The translations under genes were made by a program, and so were the position numbers. A stretch of 64,000 bases of DNA from contig NZ_VIRS01000025.1 in NCBI RefSeq assembly GCF_006912135.1, positions 38,757 to 102,756 on the forward strand. The letters are read 5' to 3'. Under the pieces are notes generated by a model that saw only the letters and a program-made list of their open reading frames with translations, was not told where the DNA came from and searched no databases. Source of the stretch: Cryptosporangium phraense. Lineage in GTDB: Bacteria > Actinomycetota > Actinomycetes > Mycobacteriales > Cryptosporangiaceae. Positions 1 through 7,842 of the stretch are shown here, one piece after another (the stretch's first letter is position 1; each line of letters begins with the position of its first letter).

Positions 1-906
1 GAGCGGGACGGCGCCGAGCTCTACGACGAGACCGGCCGCTTCGTGCTGGCGCGCGCACAGGGTTACAAGGTCGAGGACAACCCCGAGGACGACCCGGTGC
101 TGCTGCACGCCGACGGCACCCCGGTCGACACCTGGCGCGAGGGCTACCCGTACGACGAGCGGATGAGCCGGGACGAGTACAACCGGGTCAAGCGTCTGCT
201 CCAGATCGAGCTGCTCAAGCTGCAGAACCACATCAAAGAGACCGGCCAGCGCCTGGTCATCCTGTTCGAGGGCCGGGACGCGGCCGGCAAGGGCGGCACG
301 ATCAAGCGGTTCATGGAGCACCTGAACCCTCGGGGTGCGGTCGTGGTCGCGTTGGAGAAGCCGACCGAGCGCGAGCAGACCCAGTGGTACTTCCAGCGGT
401 ACGTCGCGCACCTGCCGGCCGCGGGCGAGATCGTGATGTTCGACCGGTCCTGGTACAACCGGGCCGGCGTCGAGCGCGTGATGGGCTTCTGTACGCAGGA
501 TCAGTACGACCAGTTCTTCGAGGACGTGCCGAAGTTCGAGCAGATGCTCGTCGAGAACGGGACGCACCTGGTCAAGCTCTGGTTCTCGGTGACGCAGTCG
601 GAGCAGCGCACCCGGTTCGCGATCCGGGAGATCGACCCGGTCCGGCAGTGGAAGCTGTCGCCGACGGACATCGCCTCGCTCGACAAGTGGGACGCCTACA
701 CGAAGGCGAAAGAGGCGATGTTTCTGCGCACGGATCTGTCGATCGCGCCGTGGACGGTGGTGCGGAGCAACGACAAGAAGCGCGCCCGGGTCGAGGCGAT
801 GAAGTACGTGCTCTCGCGGTTCGACTACGCCGACAAGGACGAGGAGATCGCGGGCACCCCCGATCACCACATAGTCGGCAGCGCCGCCCACGTCCTGCCG
901 GACTAG
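1..906 (+). CDS. ppk2: Polyphosphate kinase 2 (5' end outside window)
   Basis: PPK2 enzymes transfer phosphate between polyphosphate and nucleotides in the cytoplasm. The frame is open from base 1, so the start lies upstream; the first in-window start codon is GTG at 43. Counting from that codon, a Walker A-like GRDAAGKGG lies near residue 78 and the Walker B/lid motif FDRSWYNRAGVERVMGFC near residue 133. RQWKLSPTD and DKKRARVEAMKY follow, as in this family. At least 287 residues are seen, close to the usual full length. The gene converges with a small minus-strand ORF, and the two share the bases ctag at their stops. Family assignment is firm; the preferred direction (polyphosphate use or synthesis) and nucleotide cannot be read from the sequence. 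Confidence 0.95.
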   Translation, partial: ERDGAELYDETGRFVLARAQGYKVEDNPEDDPVLLHADGTPVDTWREGYPYDERMSRDEYNRVKRLLQIELLKLQNHIKETGQRLVILFEGRDAAGKGGTIKRFMEHLNPRGAVVVALEKPTEREQTQWYFQRYVAHLPAAGEIVMFDRSWYNRAGVERVMGFCTQDQYDQFFEDVPKFEQMLVENGTHLVKLWFSVTQSEQRTRFAIREIDPVRQWKLSPTDIASLDKWDAYTKAKEAMFLRTDLSIAPWTVVRSNDKKRARVEAMKYVLSRFDYADKDEEIAGTPDHHIVGSAAHVLPD

Positions 907-1142
907 TTCGCGAAGAACCTCGACGGGCTGAAGGCCAGCCAGCTGAGGTAGGCGGTGAGTAACAGGCCGAGGAGCGCTGCGGCGAGGCGCGGCGCTCCGT
1001 GCGGCAGCGCGTCGACGAGGACGCACGAAACGAGGAGCACGACGCCCGGCGCTGCCGGGTGTACCCGCTTGGTCACACATCGATGGTCGGGGGCCACGCA
1101 CACCACGGCTGGTCCGAATAGTGAACGCCCGGCGAACCTCAC
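903..1142 (-). CDS. Small two-helix membrane protein, unknown function
   Basis: A 79-codon ORF whose GTG start overlaps the TGA of the upstream glycosyltransferase (GTGA), suggesting translational coupling at the end of the Nit1C operon. An internal GTG at 1076 would give a 57-residue product starting VTKRVHPAAPG, which covers all of the hydrophobic part. Two hydrophobic stretches (VVLLVSCVLV and LAAALLGLLLTAYLSWLAF) predict a small integral membrane protein. I do not recognise the family. Its stop overlaps the ppk2 stop by four bases. Reality of the gene and its start are both uncertain. Confidence 0.45.
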   Translation of the reverse strand: MRFAGRSLFGPAVVCVAPDHRCVTKRVHPAAPGVVLLVSCVLVDALPHGAPRLAAALLGLLLTAYLSWLAFSPSRFFAN

Positions 1143-2206
1143 TCGACGAGGCCGGACACGGACGCGACCTTCGCCCGGTAGAAGTCGAGGTGCGCGCGGG
1201 CGGCGGTGGTCCAGGTGTAGCTCTGGGCCAGGGCTCGGCCGGGGGCCGGGTCGTGTGGGTGGTCCAGGGCCTCGGCCAGCGCGCCCGCCAGCGCGTCGAC
1301 GGAACCCGCGAACCGAACCGCGGAGCCGAAGACCTCTCGCAACACTGGAAGATCGCTGGTCACGACCGAGACGCCGGCGGCCAGGGCCTCCATCGCGGCC
1401 AGCCCGAAGCCCTCCTTGGTCGACGGGAACGCGAACGCGGCCGCGCCGGCCACCAGGGACGGCAGCTCCTCATGGGGCACCGGTCCGAGCACGAGCGGTT
1501 CGACGCCCAGCGCCGCCGCCCGGGCCTCCCACCTCGCCCGGTACTCCCGGTAGTCGAAGAGCGTCTCGCCGCCGGCGATCACCAGCTCGACGTCCGGACG
1601 CCGCAACTCCGCGAACGCCTCCAGGAGCTCGATCGAACCCTTGCGCGGCTCGATCCCGCCGACCGCGAGCACGTACCGGCCCAGGTGGGTCGCCGGGCGG
1701 GCCGCGGCGAACCGGGCCGCGTCCACACCGTTCGGGATCACGGTCGGCGACAAGCCCCAGCCCGCGCGGACCTCGGCCGCCACCGCCGCCGACACGCAGA
1801 CGTGCGCGAACGGTTCCATGATCGCGCGCTCGTGGCAGGCGGCCAGCTCCGGCGTCGTGAACTGGTCGAGGTGGTGCACGGTCCGGACGTACGGCACCCC
1901 GCGGACCGCGTTCGCGCTGATGCAGTCCTGGGCGTGCACGACGTCGTAGTCCGACGGGTCGAACGCCTCCCGCAGCACCGCGATCGACCGCAGGATCCGC
2001 TCACCGACCGATTCCCCGTCGAGGGGAACGAACGGCACGACTCGCACCGGCACACCGACCGGACGGAAGAACCCGCCGTCACCGTCCCGCCCGAGCGTCC
2101 ACACGGTCACCGACACTCCCAGCGCAGCCAGCGCCTCGGCCAGCGCCAGCGTGTGCACCACCCCGCCGCGCGGCTTCGTCGAGTACGTCAGCAGCGCGAC
2201 CCTCAC
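1139..2206 (-). CDS. MSMEG_0565-family glycosyltransferase (GT4 fold)
   Basis: A 355-residue GT-B glycosyltransferase. The N-terminus (MRVALLTYSTKPRGGVVHT) has the glycine loop of the acceptor domain. The C-terminal domain has the GT4 donor signature STKEGFGLAAMEALAAG (E-x7-E type) followed by VVTSDLPVLREV. Sugar donor and acceptor are unknown. It starts at GTG overlapping the TGA of the pseudo-nitrilase gene (GTGA), so it is coupled to the Nit1C operon. A glycosyltransferase of this family (MSMEG_0565) is a known member of the cluster in Mycobacterium smegmatis, which supports a shared role. No signal peptide or membrane segment is seen. Confidence 0.85.
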   Translation of the reverse strand: MRVALLTYSTKPRGGVVHTLALAEALAALGVSVTVWTLGRDGDGGFFRPVGVPVRVVPFVPLDGESVGERILRSIAVLREAFDPSDYDVVHAQDCISANAVRGVPYVRTVHHLDQFTTPELAACHERAIMEPFAHVCVSAAVAAEVRAGWGLSPTVIPNGVDAARFAAARPATHLGRYVLAVGGIEPRKGSIELLEAFAELRRPDVELVIAGGETLFDYREYRARWEARAAALGVEPLVLGPVPHEELPSLVAGAAAFAFPSTKEGFGLAAMEALAAGVSVVTSDLPVLREVFGSAVRFAGSVDALAGALAEALDHPHDPAPGRALAQSYTWTTAARAHLDFYRAKVASVSGLVE

Positions 2207-3024
2207 GCGTACGCTCCGGGGCGCCGCTCGGACAGGTGCGCGAGCACGCGCCGGGCCCGCGCGATCTCGGCCGCGACGTCGAGTTCAGCGACCGCCATCC
2301 CGGCCTTCGACCAGGTCCGGGCCAGCACGTCACCGCCCGGACCGACCACTTTGGCCTGGCCCAGGAACCGCATGCCGCCCATCGTCCCGGTCTGGTTCGA
2401 CGACGCCAGCACGACCTGGTTCTCGGCCGCCCGGGCGCAGTCGTAGAGGTCGAACAGCCGGGACTGGCGGTCGTCGGCCATCCGCGGGGCCCGGTTCGTC
2501 ACGCTCGTCGGCCAGGCCGAGAGGCAGGCCAGTATCTCGGCGCCGTCCAGGGCGAGCGTGCGCGCGGACTCCGGGAACGTCTTGTCGTAGTCGACCAGCA
2601 TGCCGAGGCGTCCGATCGGGGTGTCGAAGGCCGCGAATCGTTCGCCCGCGGTGTACGCGAGCGACTCGCCGGCCGGCTGGTGCACCTTGCGGTGCGTCCC
2701 GAGGATCCCGTCGCCGGAGAGGCAGACCGCGGTGTTGTACCGCTGGGTTCCCGAGGCCTCGCGAATGCCCAGGCAGACGACGATCTCGCCGGCCAGCGCG
2801 GCGACCCGGCCGAGCTCCGGTCCGTCGAGCTCGATCGATGGCGGGAGCGTCTCCGGGTCCGGGCGGGCCAGGTCCACGTACCCGCCGAGGGCGGCGTCCG
2901 GCAGCACGAGCAGCCCGACCGCCTCCGCGCGGGCCTGCGCGATCAGCCCGGCGACGCGCTCGATGCCGGCCTCGAGGTTGCGGCCGAAGTGCGCGGAGAC
3001 CGCGCCGATCCGGATCACGGCCAT
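2203..3024 (-). CDS. Nitrilase-superfamily paralogue lacking catalytic Cys and Glu (pseudo-nitrilase)
   Basis: A 273-residue protein collinear with the nitrilase encoded just upstream. They share HRKVHQP, FDTPIGR, YDK-FPESAR and the NQTGT region at the same positions. In the neighbour the Glu-Lys-Cys triad is E43, K113, C145; here the equivalents are D43 (LPDAALGG), K113 and D145 (GMLVDYDK). I checked the codons: gac at both substituted positions. Loss of the nucleophile argues against amidase or nitrilase chemistry, so it may be a regulatory or heteromeric partner. Start: the ATG giving MAVIRIGAVSAHFG aligns with family N-termini. It sits 79 nt after the active nitrilase stop, with no strong ribosome site seen. 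It ends in a GTGA overlap with the glycosyltransferase. Confidence 0.88.
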   Translation of the reverse strand: MAVIRIGAVSAHFGRNLEAGIERVAGLIAQARAEAVGLLVLPDAALGGYVDLARPDPETLPPSIELDGPELGRVAALAGEIVVCLGIREASGTQRYNTAVCLSGDGILGTHRKVHQPAGESLAYTAGERFAAFDTPIGRLGMLVDYDKTFPESARTLALDGAEILACLSAWPTSVTNRAPRMADDRQSRLFDLYDCARAAENQVVLASSNQTGTMGGMRFLGQAKVVGPGGDVLARTWSKAGMAVAELDVAAEIARARRVLAHLSERRPGAYA

Positions 3025-3103
3025 GGCCGCCAGGCTAGGACACCCGCGCCCGCCCGCGCCCCCGCGCCCGCCTGCGCGGCCGGGGCGGCCGGGGACCTCG
3101 CGA

Positions 3104-3952
3104 TCAGGCGAGGGAATACGCACCGCCCAGCGCCGGGTACGCGTCCGGCCGCCGGTCGCGGAGGTGACCCATCGACCGCCGAGCCGTCTCGAGCGCGGCC
3201 GTCACGTCCAGCGACGCGACCGCCAGCCCACCGTCAACGCCGGTGTCCGCGAGCACCTCACCACCCGGATCGACGACCTTCGCACTACCGACGAACCGCA
3301 GCGACCCGTACGTCCCGGTCTGGTTCGCCGACAGCCAGACGACCTGGTTCTCCAGCGCCCGGGCCTGGTCGAACAGGTCGAACCGGCGCTTCCAGCGGTC
3401 GCGCGCCAGGTCGGCCGACGCGTTCGTGCGGCTCCCCGGCCAGGCCGAGACGCACACGATGATCTCGGCGCCGTCCAGCGCCAGCGCCCGCGCCGACTCC
3501 GGGAACGCCTTGTCGTAGCAGATCATCGTGCCGATCCGCCCGATCGGCGTGTCGAACGCGGCGAACTGGTCGCCCGCGCCGTAGGACGCGTCCTCGGCCA
3601 GCGGCTGGTGCACCTTCCGGTGGTTGCCCAGCACCCCGTCCCCGGTCACGCACACCGCGCTGTTGTACTTCGTCCCGTCGTCGACCGCCTCGCAGTAGCC
3701 GGCCACGACCACCATCTCGCCGGCGATCGCGGCCAGCCGGGCGACTTCCGGACCGTCGAGGGCGAGCGCCGGCGGGCCTTCGGCCTCGCCGTCGAGGTCG
3801 GCCAGGTAGCCGCCGAGCGTCGCTTCCGGCAGGGCCAGCAGGTGGACGCCACGGGCGCGGGCGTCGGCGACCAGCGACTCGATCCGCGCGAAGTCCGCGT
3901 CGAGATCGCGGTCGAACGGCGCCGCGGCGGCCGCCAGGGTCAGCGCACTCAT
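3104..3952 (-). CDS. Nit1-type nitrilase (MSMEG_0566/Sll0784 family)
   Basis: A 282-residue carbon-nitrogen hydrolase with an intact triad: E43 (LPEATLGG), K113 (GNHRKVHQP) and C145 (TMICYDKAFPES). Nit1C nitrilases have been linked to hydrolysis and assimilation of cyanide or nitriles as nitrogen source in Pseudomonas fluorescens NCIMB 11764; the substrate here is not shown by sequence. The ATG overlaps the upstream stop by one base (TGATG), so it is coupled to the GNAT-AIRS gene. It is followed by a tandem paralogue without the catalytic residues. Cytoplasmic; no signal peptide. Confidence 0.92.
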   Translation of the reverse strand: MSALTLAAAAAPFDRDLDADFARIESLVADARARGVHLLALPEATLGGYLADLDGEAEGPPALALDGPEVARLAAIAGEMVVVAGYCEAVDDGTKYNSAVCVTGDGVLGNHRKVHQPLAEDASYGAGDQFAAFDTPIGRIGTMICYDKAFPESARALALDGAEIIVCVSAWPGSRTNASADLARDRWKRRFDLFDQARALENQVVWLSANQTGTYGSLRFVGSAKVVDPGGEVLADTGVDGGLAVASLDVTAALETARRSMGHLRDRRPDAYPALGGAYSLA

Positions 3953-5427
3953 CAGATGTCTCCTCGTGAAGGACCGAGGCCGGTCACTCCGGCCGTGATC
4001 ACGTCGGTGAGCTCGCCGTCCGGCCAGCGGAGGGCGACGCCGGAACCGGCTTCGAGCGCGCCACAGATCGCGCTGGTGGCCGGGCCGGCCGCGGGAGCCC
4101 GGCCGGCGGGGGAGTTGGTGGTCAGCATTCCGAAGCCGGGGAAACACGTGAGCCAGTCGCCCATCGTCGCCCCGGCCGGCCGGGGTACGGCGTTCACGTC
4201 GAGGACGGCCCGGCAGCCGCTCGCCTCGGCCAGCATCCCGAGCGTGCCGGCGATCCCGGCCATCGAGACGTCCTTGGCCGCGGCCGGGCGGGTCTCCCGG
4301 ACGAACGCGCCCAAGGCCCGGAGTTCCTCGCCGCTCCGTCCCGAGGTCGAGTCCCACTGGCGGCCGGTGTAGCCGGGGCGCCAGCCGCCGCCGAGGTCGA
4401 CGGTGAGCCGCACCTCCTGGCCGCGCTGCCCGCTTCCGGGTACCGGTGCCGTCGCGTGCCCGAGCGCGGTGATCGCCAGCGCTCCGGGTACTCCGAGCTG
4501 GGTGTGGCCGCCCAGGATCGGCACGCCGTAGGCGCTCGCCGCGGCGCGGACCCCGCTGAGGACCCGCGCGGCCTGGGCCCGGTCGCGCGCGCCGAGCGCG
4601 TCCAGCACGCCGACCGGGGTGGCGCCCATCGCCGACAGGTCGTTCACGTTGACCAGCACCCCGCACCAGCCCGCCCACTCCGGGTCACGCTCCACCATCG
4701 ACGGCAGGATCGCGTCGCAGGCGGCGATCAGGTCCGATCCGGGGACCGGTGCCCCGTCGTCGCCGATCCACCCCGCGCCTCCCGGCGCGAGGCCGTCCAG
4801 GAGCGCGCCCAGGTCGCGTTTGGTGGCCGCCACGAGCGCGGCGATCCGTCCGATCGGCCACCGCACGAGCTCATGCGGACGCCCGGCCACGCGCACGTCG
4901 CGGACGCGTTCCCAGCCCAACCGCCGGAACATTCCGACGGCATGAGCCTGCACGGTCGCCTCGAACCGCAACACCCCGGCGTTCTCGGCGTACGCGCACG
5001 CCGCCCGCACCAACGCCGGTCCGACCCCGATGCCCCCGCGCGGCGCCCCGCTCCCGCGCCGGCCCGGCAGGTGCCCGGTGGCGCGCCAGCCCGGGGCGAC
5101 GGCCAGGCGGCTGCCGGTCCACCAGCCGATGTCCGGGCCGTCGGTCGCCGGGCCCACCCGCACTCCGCCGATCACCGCGCCCGAGCGGTCGCGGGCGACG
5201 AGCACCACGGTCCGGGGGTCGTCGTCGCGGTCGTCGAGGTCGGAGCCCGCGAACAGGCCCTGCTCCTCGACGAACGCCTGTCGCCGGAGCGCGTGGTACG
5301 CGCCGAGGTCGGACGCCCGCTCGATGGTGAAGGCCGGCCGACGACCGCCGGTCAGGGAGGGAACGTCGAGCGGTGGACGGACCTCCCCGCCCACGGTGGT
5401 TCGCCGCACATCGTCGATCAACGACAT
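3952..5427 (-). CDS. GNAT acetyltransferase fused to AIR synthase-like domain (MSMEG_0567 family)
   Basis: A 491-residue two-domain protein. Residues about 30-190 form a GNAT-like domain (FTIERASDLGAYHALRRQ, QAFVEEQGLF, RLAVAPGWRATG, IGVGPALVRAACAYAE). Residues about 200-490 are AIR synthase-like (LVNVNDLSAMGATPVGVLDAL, PILGGHTQLGVPGALAITALG, KDVSMAGIAGT). In cyanobacteria these are separate genes (Sll0786 and Sll0787); the fusion is the form seen in Mycobacterium. The start chosen is ATG at 5427, one base after the radical SAM stop (TGAGATG); a longer upstream reading is proline/alanine-rich and unlikely. Substrates are unknown. The AIRS domain suggests an ATP-dependent step in the Nit1C pathway (inference). 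Confidence 0.9.
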   Translation of the reverse strand: MSLIDDVRRTTVGGEVRPPLDVPSLTGGRRPAFTIERASDLGAYHALRRQAFVEEQGLFAGSDLDDRDDDPRTVVLVARDRSGAVIGGVRVGPATDGPDIGWWTGSRLAVAPGWRATGHLPGRRGSGAPRGGIGVGPALVRAACAYAENAGVLRFEATVQAHAVGMFRRLGWERVRDVRVAGRPHELVRWPIGRIAALVAATKRDLGALLDGLAPGGAGWIGDDGAPVPGSDLIAACDAILPSMVERDPEWAGWCGVLVNVNDLSAMGATPVGVLDALGARDRAQAARVLSGVRAAASAYGVPILGGHTQLGVPGALAITALGHATAPVPGSGQRGQEVRLTVDLGGGWRPGYTGRQWDSTSGRSGEELRALGAFVRETRPAAAKDVSMAGIAGTLGMLAEASGCRAVLDVNAVPRPAGATMGDWLTCFPGFGMLTTNSPAGRAPAAGPATSAICGALEAGSGVALRWPDGELTDVITAGVTGLGPSRGDI

Positions 5428-5428
5428 C

Positions 5429-6481
5429 TCAGCCACCCGCGGAGGGAAGGGCGCTGCAGGCGCCGCAGGCCGCACAGCCGGCGCGTTGGTCCGAACCGGA
5501 CATCCCGGCCGCGTGCAGCAGCGCACCGACGCGCGCGGTGACGTCGCGGACCAGCGACGGCGGGGGAGCGGTCACGCCGTCGCGGCGGGCCAGGGTCCCG
5601 GGCATCGGACGGAACGGGACCACGAACGGGTACACCCCGCGGTCGATCAGGCGGGCCGCGCCCGCGACCAGCTCGTCGGGGTCCTCGCCCAGGCCGACCA
5701 GCAGGTACGTCGAGACCCGGTTGGGTCCGAAGACGCGGACGGCCTCGTCCCAGGCGGCCTCGTACTCGGTCAGCGGAACGCTGCCCTTGCCGGGCATCCA
5801 GGCCAGGCGGACGTCGTCGTCGAGCGATTCCGCGTGGATGCCGATCGCGGTCGCGCCGGCGTTCTTCAGGTCGGTGAGCACGGCGAGGTCGCCGGGCGGT
5901 TCGATCTGGACCTGGATCGGCAGGCCGGGCACCTTCTCCAGCACCGCCCGGACGCAGCGGACCAGGTTCTTCGCGCCCCGGTCGGGGCCGGTCGTCGTGC
6001 CGGTGGTCATCACCATCTGGGTGACGCCGTCGAGGCGGACCGCGGCCTCCGCGACCTCGGCGAGCTGCGCCGGGGTCTTGGCCGCGATCGTCGCGCCGGA
6101 GCGGAGCGACTCCTCGATCGTGCAGAACCGGCAGCGCTGGTCCTCGACGTAGCGGATGCAGGTCTGGACGACGGTCGTGGCCAGCACGTCCCGGCCGTGC
6201 AGGCGGGCGATCTGCTCGTAGGAGACGCCGTCGGCGGTGTGCAGGTCGTAGAACCTGGGCCGGCGGACCGGCTCCAGCGAGAGGCCGGTGTCTTCGCCGA
6301 GGTAGAGCAGCCGGCCGTTGCTCGCCGTGTACGGGCTGGTTTCGACGAGGGGGATGGCCGCGTTGGCGCCGTTCAACGTGACGTGACCGTCGTTGCTGGG
6401 GCCGGCGCCGTCGGGCCGGCGAACCGGGGCGTCCAGACGGACCCCCCGGATCGCCACATCCACCCGGGTGCTGAGAGACAT
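5429..6481 (-). CDS. Radical SAM protein (MSMEG_0568/Sll0785 family)
   Basis: A 350-residue member of the Nit1C radical SAM family. The cluster cysteines are in TCIRYVEDQRCRFCTIE, with spacing C-x8-C-x2-C instead of the usual C-x3-C-x2-C. GVTQMVMTTGTTTGPDRG follows, consistent with the SAM-binding GGE-like strand. The extreme C-terminus carries a second cysteine set, CAACGAC (C-x2-C-x2-C), which could hold an auxiliary iron-sulfur cluster. It starts one base after the stop of the MSMEG_0572-family gene (TGACATG) and ends one base before the next ATG. The reaction is unknown. Confidence 0.9.
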   Translation of the reverse strand: MSLSTRVDVAIRGVRLDAPVRRPDGAGPSNDGHVTLNGANAAIPLVETSPYTASNGRLLYLGEDTGLSLEPVRRPRFYDLHTADGVSYEQIARLHGRDVLATTVVQTCIRYVEDQRCRFCTIEESLRSGATIAAKTPAQLAEVAEAAVRLDGVTQMVMTTGTTTGPDRGAKNLVRCVRAVLEKVPGLPIQVQIEPPGDLAVLTDLKNAGATAIGIHAESLDDDVRLAWMPGKGSVPLTEYEAAWDEAVRVFGPNRVSTYLLVGLGEDPDELVAGAARLIDRGVYPFVVPFRPMPGTLARRDGVTAPPPSLVRDVTARVGALLHAAGMSGSDQRAGCAACGACSALPSAGG

Positions 6482-6482
6482 G

Positions 6483-7013
6483 TCAGAACATGTAGGTGGA
6501 GTTGATGATCGCGCCCTTGCGTGCGTAGTGGATGAGCGCGTCCTGGACGTCGAGCGGGTGCGTCGGGATGACGCCCTCGATCAGGTCCTCCTCGCGGGCA
6601 CCGTGCAGCGAGAGCCCGAACCGGCAGCAGTAGACCTTGCCGCCCTCGGCGATGAACGTCTTGAGCGAGTCGTTGATGTTGTGCTCGCCCGGGAACGCCG
6701 AGTTGCCGGTGGTCGGGAAGCCGCGGGTGGCCAGGCAGTTCAGCGAGCCCGGGCCGTAGAAGTAGATCGCGGACTCGAAGCCCTTCCGCTGCGCCCTGGT
6801 CGCCTGCAGGATCGCGACGAAGCTCACCGACGACTCGTGGGCGATGCCGTGCACCAGCGTGAAGTAGGACTGGCCGGGCTCGGCCTGGTAGTCCGGGAAG
6901 ACCTTCGTGCCGCCGTAGATGCTCGTGCCCTCGGGCAGCGACGGGTGCGGGATCTCGGTGAGGCTCTTCTGCTCGGCCTCGGTGAGCGTCGGGGTGGTGG
7001 TCTCGGCGGTCAT
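6483..7013 (-). CDS. MSMEG_0572/Sll0783-family nitrogen-starvation protein
   Basis: A 176-residue protein of the family that names the Nit1C cluster. Sll0783 of Synechocystis is induced by nitrogen starvation and needed for polyhydroxybutyrate build-up. Visible conserved stretches include SIYGGTKVFPDYQAEPGQS, AIYFYGPGSLNC, RGFPTTGNSAFPGEHNIN and KVYCCRFGLSLHG, with several cysteines (LNC, YCC). The fold resembles DsrE-like small proteins in general pattern only. The ATG lies four bases after the amidohydrolase stop and the stop is one base before the radical SAM start. Molecular role unknown. Confidence 0.92.
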   Translation of the reverse strand: MTAETTTPTLTEAEQKSLTEIPHPSLPEGTSIYGGTKVFPDYQAEPGQSYFTLVHGIAHESSVSFVAILQATRAQRKGFESAIYFYGPGSLNCLATRGFPTTGNSAFPGEHNINDSLKTFIAEGGKVYCCRFGLSLHGAREEDLIEGVIPTHPLDVQDALIHYARKGAIINSTYMF

Positions 7014-7017
7014 GGTC

Positions 7018-7842
7018 CTACCTTCCGTAGAGGGTTTCGAAGGTGTCGGTGAAGACGTGCCGGGCGAGTTCGCCGTCGCCGGTGACGGCTCGCAGGCGGG
7101 CGTGCTCGCCGGCGAAGTCGCCCCAGGGCTCGTCGCTGGCGAAGAGGATCCTGTCGTGTCCGACGCCCCGGCGCTCGATCTCGGCCGCGAGCCAGCGCGG
7201 GGCGAAGCCGATCGCCCACGACAGGTCGGTGTAGACCTGCTTGCCGGACGTGATCCAGTCGAAGAAGCGGCCCGACAGCAGCTTGATGTGGCCGCTCATG
7301 CCGCCGCCGAAGTGGACGAGGTGGATCCGGGCCTCGTCGGCGTACCAGTCGACGAGGTTCGTGATCTCGTCGACGTCGGACGCGGCGCCGGGTGAGGTGT
7401 GGATGTGGACGGTGAGGTCGTGCTCGCGGGCGGCGGCGAAGATCCGGTCGAGGCCGGGACGGCACTCGTCGTCGGTGACCCGGCCGCCGAGGAGGAAGCT
7501 GAGCTTGAGCGCCCGGACGCCGTTCTCGCCGGCCAGTTTCAGGGCCGCGGCCGTCCGCTCGGCGTCCGACGGTTTCGCCGAGACCCAGAGGCCGGCCCGG
7601 ATCCGGTCGTCCTGCTGCGCGGCCTCGACGACGAGCTCGTTGAAGCCGAACGCGACGGTCGGGTCGGGGACGCCGTAGTTCGGGAGGACGAGCGCCCGCT
7701 CGGTGCCTTCTCGGTCGAGGTCCTCGATGAGCTCTTCGATCGTGGCCCGGGCGGTGACGTCCGGGTTGACCGGCGGGCCGCCGTAGAACGGGTACGCCGG
7801 CAGGACGCCCAGGTGGCGGTGGGCATCGGAACGTGAGCTCAT
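7018..7842 (-). CDS. Metal-dependent amidohydrolase (amidohydrolase 2 family) within Nit1C operon
   Basis: A 274-residue TIM-barrel hydrolase. Near the N-terminus, SDAHRHLG gives the first HxH metal pair. HIHTS (near residue 155) gives a further His, and LFASDEPWGDF near the C-terminus gives the conserved Asp. Such enzymes hydrolyse or decarboxylate small cyclic or amide substrates; the substrate here is unknown. The ATG overlaps the flavoprotein TGA (ATGA) and the stop lies four bases before the MSMEG_0572-family ATG, so it is co-translated with the cluster. A larger upstream reading in the same frame is a shadow of the flavoprotein gene. Confidence 0.88.
   Translation of the reverse strand: MSSRSDAHRHLGVLPAYPFYGGPPVNPDVTARATIEELIEDLDREGTERALVLPNYGVPDPTVAFGFNELVVEAAQQDDRIRAGLWVSAKPSDAERTAAALKLAGENGVRALKLSFLLGGRVTDDECRPGLDRIFAAAREHDLTVHIHTSPGAASDVDEITNLVDWYADEARIHLVHFGGGMSGHIKLLSGRFFDWITSGKQVYTDLSWAIGFAPRWLAAEIERRGVGHDRILFASDEPWGDFAGEHARLRAVTGDGELARHVFTDTFETLYGR

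Noticed and set aside
2079..2333. Minus-strand short frame bridging the pseudo-nitrilase and glycosyltransferase junction as a separate gene
   Set aside because: The GTGA overlap explains the junction; the short frame is an out-of-phase reading of the two real genes.
1121..2446. Long plus-strand Arg/Pro-rich reading opposite the Nit1C glycosyltransferase
   Set aside because: It is the complement of a clear GT4 gene; its composition (R, P, G, H only) is that of a GC-bias shadow frame.
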